A stretch of DNA of 64,000 nt from Yoonia sp. (GTDB taxonomy: Bacteria; Pseudomonadota; Alphaproteobacteria; Rhodobacterales; Rhodobacteraceae): the NCBI RefSeq assembly GCF_017854565.1, contig NZ_JAFMHJ010000002.1:124001-188000 (forward strand), in the 5' to 3' direction. How positions within the stretch are numbered: position 1 is the first letter of the stretch; every line of letters starts with the position of its first letter. Positions 29,001 to 37,791 of this stretch are shown one piece after another. The notes under the pieces were generated by a model. It saw only the letters and a list, made by a program, of their open reading frames with translations. It ran no database searches and was not told the DNA's origin. Made by a program: the position numbers and the translations under genes.

Positions 29001-29405
29001 TCAGGCACCGACATCGGGCGCACGCAGTAATTGCACGCCATTGATCTGCCATCCGTCAGCGGTTTCGATCATTTGATAATCCAGCATATGCAGCCCACCG
29101 GATGCATCGCGGATCATGATCTTTTGCCACTGCTCACCCGCGATCTCGCGCAGCTCTAGAAACCGCACTTCCGCATTATCCCACACCATGGGATAGCCGC
29201 GCTGCACCATCATGCCAAAGTTTTCGGGGTTCCCGAACAGTCCTTGGATCATCGGACTGGCATGGGACCACGCGCCATCGACATCGCGTTCGTTGAACGC
29301 CTGCAGTTGGCTGCCGATCACATCCGCAATGGCCCCCGCATCCTGCGCAAAGGCCGCTGTCGCCGCCATCCAAAGCCCTAAAACCGCTGCAAAAATACGT
29401 GGCAT
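29001..29405 (-). CDS. exported DUF4864 protein
   Basis: This 134-residue protein has a signal peptide (MPRIFAAVLGLWMAATAAFAQ, cleavage after residue 20) and a single NTF2-like alpha+beta domain with IGSQLQAFNERDVDGAWSHASPMIQGLFGNPENFG and YQMIETADGWQINGVQLL, as in DUF4864 proteins common in Rhodobacteraceae. The role is unknown; it is periplasmic by its leader. Its stop overlaps one arm of a short inverted repeat (GCCTGAT 28982-28988 with ATCAGGC 29000-29006) that might end the transcript. Confidence 0.82.
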   Translation of the reverse strand: MPRIFAAVLGLWMAATAAFAQDAGAIADVIGSQLQAFNERDVDGAWSHASPMIQGLFGNPENFGMMVQRGYPMVWDNAEVRFLELREIAGEQWQKIMIRDASGGLHMLDYQMIETADGWQINGVQLLRAPDVGA

Positions 29406-29483
29406 GTCTGTCTCCGCTTCTACCTATCTACAATAGATACGGGACAAACCGCCAAATAGTTTCATTTCATGTGGACAATCATC

Positions 29484-31052
29484 CTAATCGGCCAGTTGCC
29501 CTTCGATCAATGCAACCGTCTCATCCACACCGTAAAGGGCGATGAACCCGCCAAATCGTGGCCCCTGCGACGCGCCCAACAACACTTCGTAAAGCGCGGT
29601 AAACCAGTCGCGCAGCGGCTCGAAGCCATGTTCCTTGCCGACAGCGAATACCATCGACTGCAACGCCTCGGCGTCCAGCCCACCATCCCAGACCTTCAGC
29701 CGCGCCACCAAATCCAGCAACGCTGCACGCTCCTTGTCGGTGGGCGCACGATAGACCTTTGTCGGCTTCACGAAATCATTGTAATACCGCACGGCAAAAC
29801 CCGCCGCCTGATCCATCTGCGGATTGTTCATCGCTGATGCATCCGGTGCATACCGCTGAATAAAGCCCCAGAGGGTTTGCTTGTCCTTGGCCCCCGACAC
29901 GGACGCCAAATTCAGCAGCATCGCAAACGGCACCACCATATCGGACGCAGGCACGTTATGGCCATGAATATGGAACACCGGGTTGTTCAGCCGCGCCGCA
30001 TCATCCTGATCGGGATACGCGCGCAGTTGCTGATGGTATTCGTCCACCGCCTTGGGGATCACATCAAAATGCATCCGCTTGGCCGTCTTGGGCTTGAGAT
30101 ACATGAAATACGTCAGACTCTCGGTCGAGGCATAGGTCAGCCATTCGTCAATCGTCAGACCGTTGCCCGAGGTCTTGGAAATCTTGCGCCCTTCGGCATC
30201 CAGAAACAGCTCATAGGTGAAATGCTCGGGCGGACGGCCACCCAGCACCCGGCAAATCCCATCATAGATCGGCGTGTTCGTGGCGTGGTCCTTGCCGTAC
30301 ATCTCAAAATCGACATCCAGCGCGGCCCAGCGCGCGCCGAAATCCGGCTTCCACTGCAACTTGCAATTGCCGCCGGTGACGGAAACGGTGACTTCGGTGC
30401 CGTCTTCATCATCAAAGGTGATCATGCCGTCCTTGCTGACGTTCTTCATTGGCACATACAGCACCCGGCCAGTGCTGGGGCTGATCGGCAGAAAACACGA
30501 ATAGGTCGCCTGACGTTCCTCGCGCAATGACTTGAGCATGATCGCCATGATCTCATCATATTTTTCCGCCGCCCGCAGCAGAATCGCATCCATTTTGCCG
30601 GACTGATAATATTCCGTCGACGACGCAAACTCATACTCGAACCCAAAGGTATCCAGAAAGTTGTTCAGCCGCGCATTCATATGGTCGCCAAAACTGCCAT
30701 GCGTGCCAAACGGATCAGGCACCGATGTCAGCGGGCGCTGCATGAATGGTTTCAGCTTTTCAGGGTCAGGCACATTGCCGGGAATCTTGCGCATCCCATC
30801 CATATCATCCGAAAAGCAAAGTAGACGGGTCGGGATATCCGAAATCACCTCGAACGCGCGCCGCACCATTGTTGTGCGGCTGACCTCTCCGAATGTACCG
30901 ATATGCGGCAGGCCGGACGGGCCATAGCCCGTTTCGAACAGCACATAGCCCTTTTCAGGTGCCTTTTTTTCATACCGTTTCAGCAATCGGCGCGCCTCTT
31001 CAAAAGGCCAGGCCTTGGACGTCATCGCAGCGTCGCGCAAATTGCTCATCAT
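29484..31052 (-). CDS. lysS: lysyl-tRNA synthetase, class I
   Basis: This enzyme charges tRNA-Lys. It is the class I (archaeal-type) form that most Alphaproteobacteria use instead of the class II LysRS. The 522 residues include the HIGH-type motif [21 protein letters not shown] (about 47-67), [57 protein letters not shown] and the KMSKS-type loop [19 protein letters not shown], with T in place of the usual second S. Two ATGs are adjacent at the start (31052 and 31049). Confidence 0.95.
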   Translation of the reverse strand: MMSNLRDAAMTSKAWPFEEARRLLKRYEKKAPEKGYVLFETGYGPSGLPHIGTFGEVSRTTMVRRAFEVISDIPTRLLCFSDDMDGMRKIPGNVPDPEKLKPFMQRPLTSVPDPFGTHGSFGDHMNARLNNFLDTFGFEYEFASSTEYYQSGKMDAILLRAAEKYDEIMAIMLKSLREERQATYSCFLPISPSTGRVLYVPMKNVSKDGMITFDDEDGTEVTVSVTGGNCKLQWKPDFGARWAALDVDFEMYGKDHATNTPIYDGICRVLGGRPPEHFTYELFLDAEGRKISKTSGNGLTIDEWLTYASTESLTYFMYLKPKTAKRMHFDVIPKAVDEYHQQLRAYPDQDDAARLNNPVFHIHGHNVPASDMVVPFAMLLNLASVSGAKDKQTLWGFIQRYAPDASAMNNPQMDQAAGFAVRYYNDFVKPTKVYRAPTDKERAALLDLVARLKVWDGGLDAEALQSMVFAVGKEHGFEPLRDWFTALYEVLLGASQGPRFGGFIALYGVDETVALIEGQLAD

Positions 31053-31158
31053 GTCTCTCGCTCGTCATGGAGCGCCCCAATAGCGCCCATACCGCGCACT
31101 TCCTATTGCTTGAACGGCAAGGCGTCAATAAACGGGTGGTGTAACCAAAGGATATGCA

Positions 31159-31578
31159 ATGCTCGAAGACGCCCCCATGACCGCCCCGGATGCGCTTGCC
31201 GCGCTCATGATCGCCGTGTCGGCGTCGGACGAAAGGATCAGCACACCCGAACTGGTCAAGATGAGCACGGCCATCAACCACCTGCCAATCTTTGCCGATT
31301 ACGACGCAGAACGCCTGCCACGGATGTCGCAAATGGTCTTTGACCTGCTCGAACAAGAAGACGGACTCGAGGCGCTTTTTGGCCTGATCCGCGACGCGCT
31401 TCCTGAACGGCTCTATGAAACCGCCTATGCCCTGTCCTGCGATGTCGCCGCTGCGGACGGCACGATCGTTGGCTCCGAGGCCCGGATGCTGGAAGAAATC
31501 CGCGATGAGCTGAATCTGGACCGGCTGCATGCCGCCGCGATCGAACGTGGTGCCCGCGCCCGGCACATGACGCTTTAG
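31159..31578 (+). CDS. TerB-family (tellurite-resistance-like) protein
   Basis: This 139-residue all-helical protein carries two TerB-like acidic repeats: ALAALMIAVSASDERISTPELVKM (about 13-36) and ALSCDVAAADGTIVGSEARMLEEIRDEL (about 93-120). Both have the D-x-(K/R)-x-(S/T)-x-x-E metal-binding style of the family. AAAGGA is spaced 7 bases from the ATG. The family is linked to stress responses and membrane-associated metal sensing, but this stand-alone copy has no ter genes nearby, so its function is open. It converges with dacB. Confidence 0.82.
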   Translation: MLEDAPMTAPDALAALMIAVSASDERISTPELVKMSTAINHLPIFADYDAERLPRMSQMVFDLLEQEDGLEALFGLIRDALPERLYETAYALSCDVAAADGTIVGSEARMLEEIRDELNLDRLHAAAIERGARARHMTL

Positions 31579-31586
31579 GCCGGCAA

Positions 31587-33053
31587 CTACGCGCCGCTGG
31601 CCGCCCAATGCTGCAAAATCTGCTGCTGCAACCGCTTGGCCTTGGCATTCCACGGCCCGGCACCGCGCGGCTTTTCATCGCCCAGCAGCTTGCCCTGCGC
31701 ACGCGCCTCCAGATCAGCAGCAAAGAACCCAAACGCTAGATCGCGGCCTCCTGCGGTGCGCAGATAACCGGCAAGGCATGATACGAAATTCAATGTGCCG
31801 GTCTTGGCATGCAGAGCGCCCTCAGACCCGGCAATCGCGCGGCCACCCCGATCCACCAGCGGTATCTCCTTTAGCAACGGATGCAGCAGCGCCTGCGTCC
31901 CATCCGCCGTCAGCAGACGCACCATATCACTGGCCGTGATCCGCGATGTATCCGCCAGCCCTGAATGATCCACGAAATACGGCGCGACACCTGCCCGCCG
32001 CTGCGCCCACCGCGCCATGCCAAGCGCCGAGGTCTGCAATCCCCGCCGCTGGCCCGTCACCGCCATCGTCGCCGAAAGACCCGCCGCCTCAGCCGTGATA
32101 TTGGTGGAATAGCGCAGCATCCCGCGCATCATCTCGACCAATGGCGCGCTTTGATTGCGGGCCAGCACCCGCCCCGCAGGCAACGCCGCAACCGCGCGCG
32201 CGGGTTTCAGCACGATGCCCTGCGCGCGGGCAAAAATGGCAAAAACCTCGCCTGCATAAAGCGCGGGATGGCGCACCGGCAACCACCGCGACCCCGCGGC
32301 ATTCAGCGCCTGCCGCGCCACGGTCCATTCATCCACACCATCGCCTGCGTGGTAGGTGAACACCGGCGCGCCACGATCCACAATCTGCATCCGCGCAGAT
32401 GTCACCGACGGGCGATATTTGTCGCTGCGCGCATCCAGTACCGTGGTAAAATCATTCCCTGCCCGCTGCCATGCGAAATGCACCCGATTGAAATTAAGGT
32501 TCAGCCCGGCCACCGTCGGATTATAGCCCAGATGCGCCAGCTGCGTGCCATCAATCTGGTCCACATTGGGCAGCGCATTGCCCCACACCAGAAAATCCCC
32601 CCTGACCTCTGTCAGGCCCGCAGCCTTCAGCAGGGCCGCCAGATCTGCCAGATCATCGGTCAGTAAGTTCGGATCACCGCCCCCGGCCAAGATCAAATTG
32701 CCATCTAAAATGCCGTCCCTGATCGGCCCATCGGCAAATAGGCGTGTTTCAAACTGATACTGCGCGCCCAAGGCTTCTATCGCATAACAGGCCGTCACCG
32801 CCTTGCTGACGCTGGCCGGGGGTTGCGGCAGATCGGCATGGACACTCTCCAAGACCGCGCCCGTCGCGACATCGGCAATCACAAGCCCCACGGCGCCCGA
32901 CAATCCAGCCCGCACAATCATCTGCCGGGCAACGTCGGGGCCAACGCTGCGGGCAACCGGGCGTCTGGATAGCAGCGGCGCTTCGGCCAGGGCATCGCTG
33001 GTCGCCGCAGATGCAATCATGCCCGCCAACATCATGCGCCGCGACAGCGTCAT
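31587..33053 (-). CDS. dacB: D-alanyl-D-alanine carboxypeptidase/endopeptidase, PBP4 type
   Basis: This periplasmic low-molecular-weight penicillin-binding protein trims or cleaves peptidoglycan cross-links. The start is ATG at 33053, overlapping the nadD stop (ATGA), giving 488 residues. The N-terminus has a twin-arginine-like leader ([20 protein letters not shown]). The serine active-site motifs are SVSK (81-84), YSTNITAEA (SxN) and AKTGTLN (KTG). The inserted domain between SxxK and SxN is of family size. Translational coupling with nadD is indicated by the overlap only. Confidence 0.93.
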   Translation of the reverse strand: MTLSRRMMLAGMIASAATSDALAEAPLLSRRPVARSVGPDVARQMIVRAGLSGAVGLVIADVATGAVLESVHADLPQPPASVSKAVTACYAIEALGAQYQFETRLFADGPIRDGILDGNLILAGGGDPNLLTDDLADLAALLKAAGLTEVRGDFLVWGNALPNVDQIDGTQLAHLGYNPTVAGLNLNFNRVHFAWQRAGNDFTTVLDARSDKYRPSVTSARMQIVDRGAPVFTYHAGDGVDEWTVARQALNAAGSRWLPVRHPALYAGEVFAIFARAQGIVLKPARAVAALPAGRVLARNQSAPLVEMMRGMLRYSTNITAEAAGLSATMAVTGQRRGLQTSALGMARWAQRRAGVAPYFVDHSGLADTSRITASDMVRLLTADGTQALLHPLLKEIPLVDRGGRAIAGSEGALHAKTGTLNFVSCLAGYLRTAGGRDLAFGFFAADLEARAQGKLLGDEKPRGAGPWNAKAKRLQQQILQHWAASGA

Positions 33054-33670
33054 CGCCAGCCGCCCCGCGCCCGAATGGCCGTCGATGATTGATCCGACAG
33101 CGGGACATTCACAAAACACCACGCCGGTGCCGCATGATGTCCCAAAACATGGCTTGCACGCCCCGGCAGCCGGGCTTGGGCATAAACCCGTGCGGCCTTG
33201 GATAAACGTGCGGCAATCCGGTCACCCGGTCGGGCCATCACGCCCACAGGCACCGCCTCCATGATCCCGCGCCAGTCCTGCCAGCGATGAAACTGCGCCA
33301 GATTATCGGCGCCCATCAGCCATACGAACCGCACCCCCGGATAGCGGCGGCGCAACGCCCGCAGGGTCTGTGCGGTGTACCTTGTGCCCAAACGCGCCTC
33401 GATATCCGTGACGGTCACGCGTGGGTGCCGCATCAAATGCCGCGCCGCCTGCAACCGCCCGGCCAACGGCGCCGGGCCATTGGCCTTCAACGGGTTCCCC
33501 GGTGTGACCAGCCACCACAAATGATCCAGCCCGAACCACTGCAACGCGGCCTTGGTGATATGCACATGCCCTTCGTGCGGCGGATCAAACGACCCGCCCA
33601 AAAGGCCAATAACTTGGCCCGCCTTCGCTACCGGGAAACCACGCACGCAAACTCCTTGTCTCGCCCTCAT
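33050..33670 (-). CDS. nadD: nicotinate-nucleotide adenylyltransferase
   Basis: NadD transfers AMP to nicotinate mononucleotide in NAD synthesis. The start is ATG at 33670 ([13 protein letters not shown]), giving 206 residues. Motifs are [23 protein letters not shown] (nucleotide-binding with HxGH), [38 protein letters not shown]-x-x-I and the closing [12 protein letters not shown] (SxTxxR). Rhodobacterales NadD often starts with a similar basic leader. The usual neighbour rsfS is not here; dacB follows with a 4-base overlap. Confidence 0.94.
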   Translation of the reverse strand: MRARQGVCVRGFPVAKAGQVIGLLGGSFDPPHEGHVHITKAALQWFGLDHLWWLVTPGNPLKANGPAPLAGRLQAARHLMRHPRVTVTDIEARLGTRYTAQTLRALRRRYPGVRFVWLMGADNLAQFHRWQDWRGIMEAVPVGVMARPGDRIAARLSKAARVYAQARLPGRASHVLGHHAAPAWCFVNVPLSDQSSTAIRARGGWR

Positions 33671-33755
33671 GCAAAAGGCCCAGAGGGCGGGCAAATGTAA
33701 ACCCCTTTCTCCCCGATGCAAAGCACGGCAAGGCCAACCGCGCACGCCGGATGCA

Positions 33756-33790
33756 CGACCGTAAGGTGGGTTTCAACCCACCCGATGCGG
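33756..33790. repeat. GACCGTA-leader hairpin, copy A
   Basis: CGACCGTAA is followed by GGTGGGTT (33765-33772), TC, AACCCACC (33775-33782), a perfect 8-base stem. It lies between the aldo/keto reductase stop (33797, minus) and the nadD start. It is one of four related elements in this window. Confidence 0.75.
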
Positions 33791-33796
33791 CATCGC

Positions 33797-34855
33797 TCAG
33801 GTCTTCTTGCGCGCGGCCGCACCCTCCTGCTGCTCCGCCGACTGCGCCCATAAATTGATCTGCTCTTCATCAGCATATGCATCAATCAGCGCCAACTCTT
33901 CGGTGGAAAACGCCAAATTCCCAACCGCCCCCGCGCAGTCAACGACCTGCGACGGCTTGGATGCCCCAATCAGCGCCGTGGTGATCCCACCGTCGCGCAG
34001 CACCCACGCAATCGCCATCTGCGCCAGCGTCTGGCCACGGCCCTGCGCGACCTCATCAAGCTTGCGAATATTGGCGATCGCACGATCCGTCAGCATGGCG
34101 GGGAACAGCGACTTGCCCTGCGCCGCGCGGCTGCCATCGGGCACACCGCCCAAATACTTCTGGGTCAGCATCCCCTGCGCCAGCGGGGTAAACGCAATCG
34201 ACCCCACGCCCAGCTCGGTCAACGTGTCTTTCAACCCATCCCGCTCGACCCACCGGTTCAGCATATTATACGCTGGCTGATGGATCAGACAGGGCGTGCC
34301 CAGATCCTTCAAGATCGCCACGGCCGCGCGCGTCCGCTCGGAATTATACGACGAAATCCCAGCATAAAGCGCGCGCCCCGACCGCACGATATAATCCAGC
34401 GCTCCCATGGTTTCCTCCAACGGGGTCTCGGGATCAAAGCGGTGCGAATAAAAGATATCGACATAATCCAGCCCCATCCGCCTGAGCGATTGATCACACG
34501 ACGCCACCATGTATTTGCGGCTGCCCCATTCGCCATAGGGGCCGGGCCACATGTCATACCCGGCTTTGGAACTGATGATCATCTCATCGCGATAGCCCTT
34601 GAAATCATCGGCCAGTATCGCCCCAAACGCATGCTCCGCAGCCCCCGGCGGCGGGCCATAGTTGTTGGCCAGATCGAAATGCGTAATCCCATGATCAAAC
34701 GCAGTCCGGCAAATCGCGCGCTTTGTCTCATGGGGGGTGTCATGGCCAAAGTTGTGCCAAAGCCCCAATGACACCGCCGGCAGCTTGACACCTGACGCAC
34801 CGCAACGGCGGTAAACCATCCGGTCATAACGATCCCCGGCAGGCACATAGGTCAT
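33797..34855 (-). CDS. aldo/keto reductase, YghZ/MgrA-like
   Basis: This NADPH-dependent carbonyl reductase of the AKR superfamily is close in style to L-glyceraldehyde-3-phosphate reductase. AAGGAG precedes the ATG at 34855 (352 residues). The catalytic tetrad is visible as D and Y in THFDLANNYGPPPG, K in IISSKAGYDMWPGPYGEWGSRKY, and H in DIFYSHRFDPETPLEETM. YNMLNRWVERDGL and GSIAFTPLAQGMLTQKYL, with a C-terminal SKPSQVVDCAGA cofactor segment, are typical of the YghZ group. It is divergent from a second aldo/keto reductase. Confidence 0.92.
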   Translation of the reverse strand: MTYVPAGDRYDRMVYRRCGASGVKLPAVSLGLWHNFGHDTPHETKRAICRTAFDHGITHFDLANNYGPPPGAAEHAFGAILADDFKGYRDEMIISSKAGYDMWPGPYGEWGSRKYMVASCDQSLRRMGLDYVDIFYSHRFDPETPLEETMGALDYIVRSGRALYAGISSYNSERTRAAVAILKDLGTPCLIHQPAYNMLNRWVERDGLKDTLTELGVGSIAFTPLAQGMLTQKYLGGVPDGSRAAQGKSLFPAMLTDRAIANIRKLDEVAQGRGQTLAQMAIAWVLRDGGITTALIGASKPSQVVDCAGAVGNLAFSTEELALIDAYADEEQINLWAQSAEQQEGAAARKKT

Positions 34856-34953
34856 GTCACATCTCCTTGTTGACAGGCGTGACCTACGCGACCATGCGGC
34901 CTGACACTTGTCAACCAAAGACCCCAGCCGACAGGGCGGGGCCGGCAGAAACC

Positions 34954-34980
34954 AGACCGTAAGGTGGGTTTTAACCCACC
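34954..34980. repeat. GACCGTA-leader hairpin, copy B
   Basis: AGACCGTAA is followed by GGTGGGTT (34963-34970), TT, AACCCACC (34973-34980). It sits in the divergent spacer between the two aldo/keto reductase genes, 49 bases before the plus-strand start. Confidence 0.75.
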
Positions 34981-35029
34981 GCCACCAGACCGCTTTTCAT
35001 TGTGCCAAAGCCGTGCCAATCTGCCGCCT

Positions 35030-35962
35030 ATGACACAGCTGACAACCCGCAACGGCACGCCCGTTTCCCGCCTCACCTTCGGCACCATGCAATTCGGCGG
35101 CACCGCCGATGCGCATGAAAGCCGCGCCATGTTTGACGCTGCCCGCGACGCCGGGATCAGTCATTTTGACACCGCCGTCGGCTATACCGATGGCGCGTCC
35201 GAAACTCTGCTGGGCGGTTTTATCCGCGATGCCCGCGACGACCTGTATGTCGCAACCAAAGTGGGCTACCGCGGCGGCGCCAGCCGCGCCAATATCACCA
35301 CCCATTTCGACACCTGCCGCAAGCAGCTCAATCAGGACGCCGTCGACCTGCTTTATATGCACAGGTTCGACCCCGACACCCCGCTCGAGGAAACCTTCAG
35401 CACGCTCGCCGAACTGCAATCGACCGGCGCGATCCGCCACATCGGCGTGTCCAACTACGCCGCCTGGCAAGTGATGAAAGCCCAGAGCGTCGCGAAATCG
35501 CTGGGTACGCGGATCGACGTGATCCAACCCATGTACAGCCTCGTCAAACGGCAAGCCGAGGTCGAAATCTTTCCGATGGCCCAGGATCAGACCATCCAGA
35601 TCACCCCCTACTCCCCCCTCGGCGGTGGGTTGCTGACCGGGAAATACGCCCAGGGCGCAACCGGGCGCCTGACCGACGATCACCGCTACAAAGCGCGCTA
35701 TGGTCTGGACTGGATGCACGCCACCGCCGCGACGCTGGGCGCGCTGGGCGTTGACCTTGGCGTGGCCCCCGCAACCCTTGCCGTCGCGTGGGTCGCGGCC
35801 CACCGGGCACGACCGTCCCCCATCATTTCCGCCCGCTCGGTCGCGCAATTGCACCCCTCGCTGGATGCCGAAGCCTTCGTCATGACACCCGAACTTTACG
35901 ACAGGATCACAGCACTCAGCCTCAGCCCGGCCCCGGCCACGGACCGGCTCGAAGAAGCGTGA
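35030..35962 (+). CDS. aldo/keto reductase
   Basis: This 310-residue NADPH-dependent reductase starts at ATG 35030 (MTQLTTRNGTPVSRLTFGTMQFGG). The tetrad residues appear in SHFDTAVGYTDGASE (D, Y), LYVATKVGYRGG (K) and LLYMHRFDPDTPLEETF (H). IRHIGVSNYAAWQVMKA and ITPYSPLGGGLLTGKY complete the family pattern. The substrate is unknown. Its stop overlaps the GTG of the FAD oxidoreductase (GTGA), so the two likely form an operon with the GNAT gene. Confidence 0.92.
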   Translation: MTQLTTRNGTPVSRLTFGTMQFGGTADAHESRAMFDAARDAGISHFDTAVGYTDGASETLLGGFIRDARDDLYVATKVGYRGGASRANITTHFDTCRKQLNQDAVDLLYMHRFDPDTPLEETFSTLAELQSTGAIRHIGVSNYAAWQVMKAQSVAKSLGTRIDVIQPMYSLVKRQAEVEIFPMAQDQTIQITPYSPLGGGLLTGKYAQGATGRLTDDHRYKARYGLDWMHATAATLGALGVDLGVAPATLAVAWVAAHRARPSPIISARSVAQLHPSLDAEAFVMTPELYDRITALSLSPAPATDRLEEA

Positions 35963-37029
35963 CAGACTTCTTGATCATCGGCGGCGGCATTGCAGGCATA
36001 TCAACCGCCGCGCGGCTGTCGCACTTGGGCAGCGTGACCCTGCTCGAACGCGAAGGCGCGCTTGCCTATCACGCCTCGGGCCGCTCCGCCGCCTTGTTCG
36101 AGGGAAACTACGGCGAACCTGCCACCATCGCGCTGAATGCCGCCAGCCATGACGACCACGTGCAGGCCGACGTCCTTAGCCCGCGCGGGCTTTTGCTGAT
36201 CGGCACCGCCGATACCGCAGACGCCTTTACCGCAGACCAAAAGCAAATGCAGCTCGATCCGATCACCCTGCCCGAGGCGCAGGCGATGATCCCGATCCTT
36301 GACGCCAAAGCGATCGACCGCGCCGCCTATCACGCCGATGCATGGGATATCGACACGGACAAGCTGATACAGACCTTCGCCCGCACGGCCCGCGCAAATG
36401 GCGCACAAATCATGACACGGTCCGACGTCACGGCAATCACCCGCACCCGATTCGGCTGGGACGTGACAACAACAAACGCCACCTATACGGCGAAAACCCT
36501 GATCAACGCCGCAGGCGGATGGGTGGATGTCATCGCACAGATGGCCGGGATCGCGCCGCTGGGCTTCACCCCATTGCGCCGTTCCATGGCCCGCATACCC
36601 GCCCCCGGCGGGCACGACGTCAGCCGCTGGCCGATGCTGTTCGGTCCGGGCGAAAACTGGTACGCCAAACCCGATGCAGGCGCGCTGATCGTGTCGCCCG
36701 CCGACGAAGATCCGGTCACACCCCACGACGTCTTTGCCGATGACATGACACTGGCCCAGGGGCTGGCCCGCTATGAGGCCCATGTGACCGAACCCGTCAC
36801 CCGGCTGCTGACATCATGGGCCGGCATGCGCACCTTTGCCCCCGACCGCACGCTGGTCCTTGGCCCGGACGCCGCAGACGCCCGTTTCATCTGGTGCGCC
36901 GGGCAAGGCGGCTATGGCATGCAATCCGCACCCGCCGCGAGCCAGCTTTTGTGCGACATCATCGCCGGACGCCCCTCGCCCTTGCCCGCCGACATGGTCG
37001 CAGCCCTCGCACCTGCGCGCTTCACATGA
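35959..37029 (+). CDS. FAD-dependent oxidoreductase, D-amino-acid oxidase-like
   Basis: This protein of 356 residues starts at a GTG overlapping the previous stop. The Rossmann FAD site is LIIGGGIAGISTAARLS (5-21), followed by VTLLERE, YHASGRSAALFEGNYGEP and the late FAD motif RFIWCAGQGGYGMQSAPAASQLLCDII. The DAO fold oxidises the C-N bond of amino acids or amines, and related sequences in this clade are annotated as glycerol-3-phosphate or glycine oxidases. The substrate is not readable. It is coupled to the next gene by ATGA. Confidence 0.9.
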   Translation: MTDFLIIGGGIAGISTAARLSHLGSVTLLEREGALAYHASGRSAALFEGNYGEPATIALNAASHDDHVQADVLSPRGLLLIGTADTADAFTADQKQMQLDPITLPEAQAMIPILDAKAIDRAAYHADAWDIDTDKLIQTFARTARANGAQIMTRSDVTAITRTRFGWDVTTTNATYTAKTLINAAGGWVDVIAQMAGIAPLGFTPLRRSMARIPAPGGHDVSRWPMLFGPGENWYAKPDAGALIVSPADEDPVTPHDVFADDMTLAQGLARYEAHVTEPVTRLLTSWAGMRTFAPDRTLVLGPDAADARFIWCAGQGGYGMQSAPAASQLLCDIIAGRPSPLPADMVAALAPARFT

Positions 37030-37730
37030 CCGGGCACACCAACGCGCAGGGTCAGCCCATCGGCGCCCCGCTCCCCGACTGGACGGGTGCGCGGCCCCCC
37101 CAAGGCACGACCCTGCACGGCCAATTCTGCGATCTAACGCCACTTGCAATGGCACATGGTCCCGCTCTTTTCGACGCCTACAGCGCAGATACCACCGGCG
37201 CGCTCTGGACCTATATGCCCATCGGCCCTTTCCATGACATCACCGGCTTTTCCAATTGGCTGGCTGTCGCAATCGACAGCCGCGATCCGCTGTTCTTTGC
37301 CATCATCGACAAGGCGACGCGCAAACCGACCGGCATCGCCAGCTACCTGCGGATTCAACCCAACTCCGGCGTGATCGAAGTCGGTTTCATCGCCTTCGCC
37401 CCGGCCCTGCAACGCACCCCGGCGGCAACGGAATCCATGTATCTGCTGATGCGCCACGCCTGCGACGATCTGGGATACCGGCGTTACGAATGGAAATGCG
37501 ACGCGCTGAATGCCGCCTCGCAACACGCCGCGAGACGGTTGGGTTTCAGCTATGACGGATTATTCCGACAGGCGACAATCTACAAAGCACGCAACCGCGA
37601 CACCGCGTGGTTTTCCGTTCTCGACAAGGACTGGCCCCGCCTCAAAAAAGGCTTCGAGGCATGGCTATCACCCGCTAACTTCGACGCGAACGGCCAGCAA
37701 AAGCAACGGTTGGACGACCTGCGCCAATAA
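37026..37730 (+). CDS. GNAT-family N-acetyltransferase
   Basis: This 234-residue protein of the RimJ/RimL-like GNAT branch likely moves an acetyl group from acetyl-CoA to an amine or protein N-terminus. Seen are LWTYMPIGPFHDITGFSNWL, PLFFAIIDKATRKPTGIASYLRIQPNSGVIEVGFIAFAPALQRTPAATESMYLLMRHACDDLGYRRYEWKCDALNAASQHAARRLGFSYDGLFRQA, the characteristic acetyl-CoA and substrate segments. Its ATG overlaps the FAD oxidase stop. Confidence 0.9.
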   Translation: MTGHTNAQGQPIGAPLPDWTGARPPQGTTLHGQFCDLTPLAMAHGPALFDAYSADTTGALWTYMPIGPFHDITGFSNWLAVAIDSRDPLFFAIIDKATRKPTGIASYLRIQPNSGVIEVGFIAFAPALQRTPAATESMYLLMRHACDDLGYRRYEWKCDALNAASQHAARRLGFSYDGLFRQATIYKARNRDTAWFSVLDKDWPRLKKGFEAWLSPANFDANGQQKQRLDDLRQ

Positions 37731-37764
37731 CGTGCAGTCGCCACACCGCAGCATGTCCGCCGCA

Positions 37765-37791
37765 AGACCGTAAGGTGGGTCTTGACCCACC
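37765..37791. repeat. GACCGTA-leader hairpin, copy C
   Basis: AGACCGTAA then GGTGGGTC (37774-37781), TT, GACCCACC (37784-37791), a perfect 8-base stem with compensating base changes relative to copies A and B. It fills most of the spacer between converging genes and touches the TAG of the minus-strand gene at 37792. Confidence 0.78.
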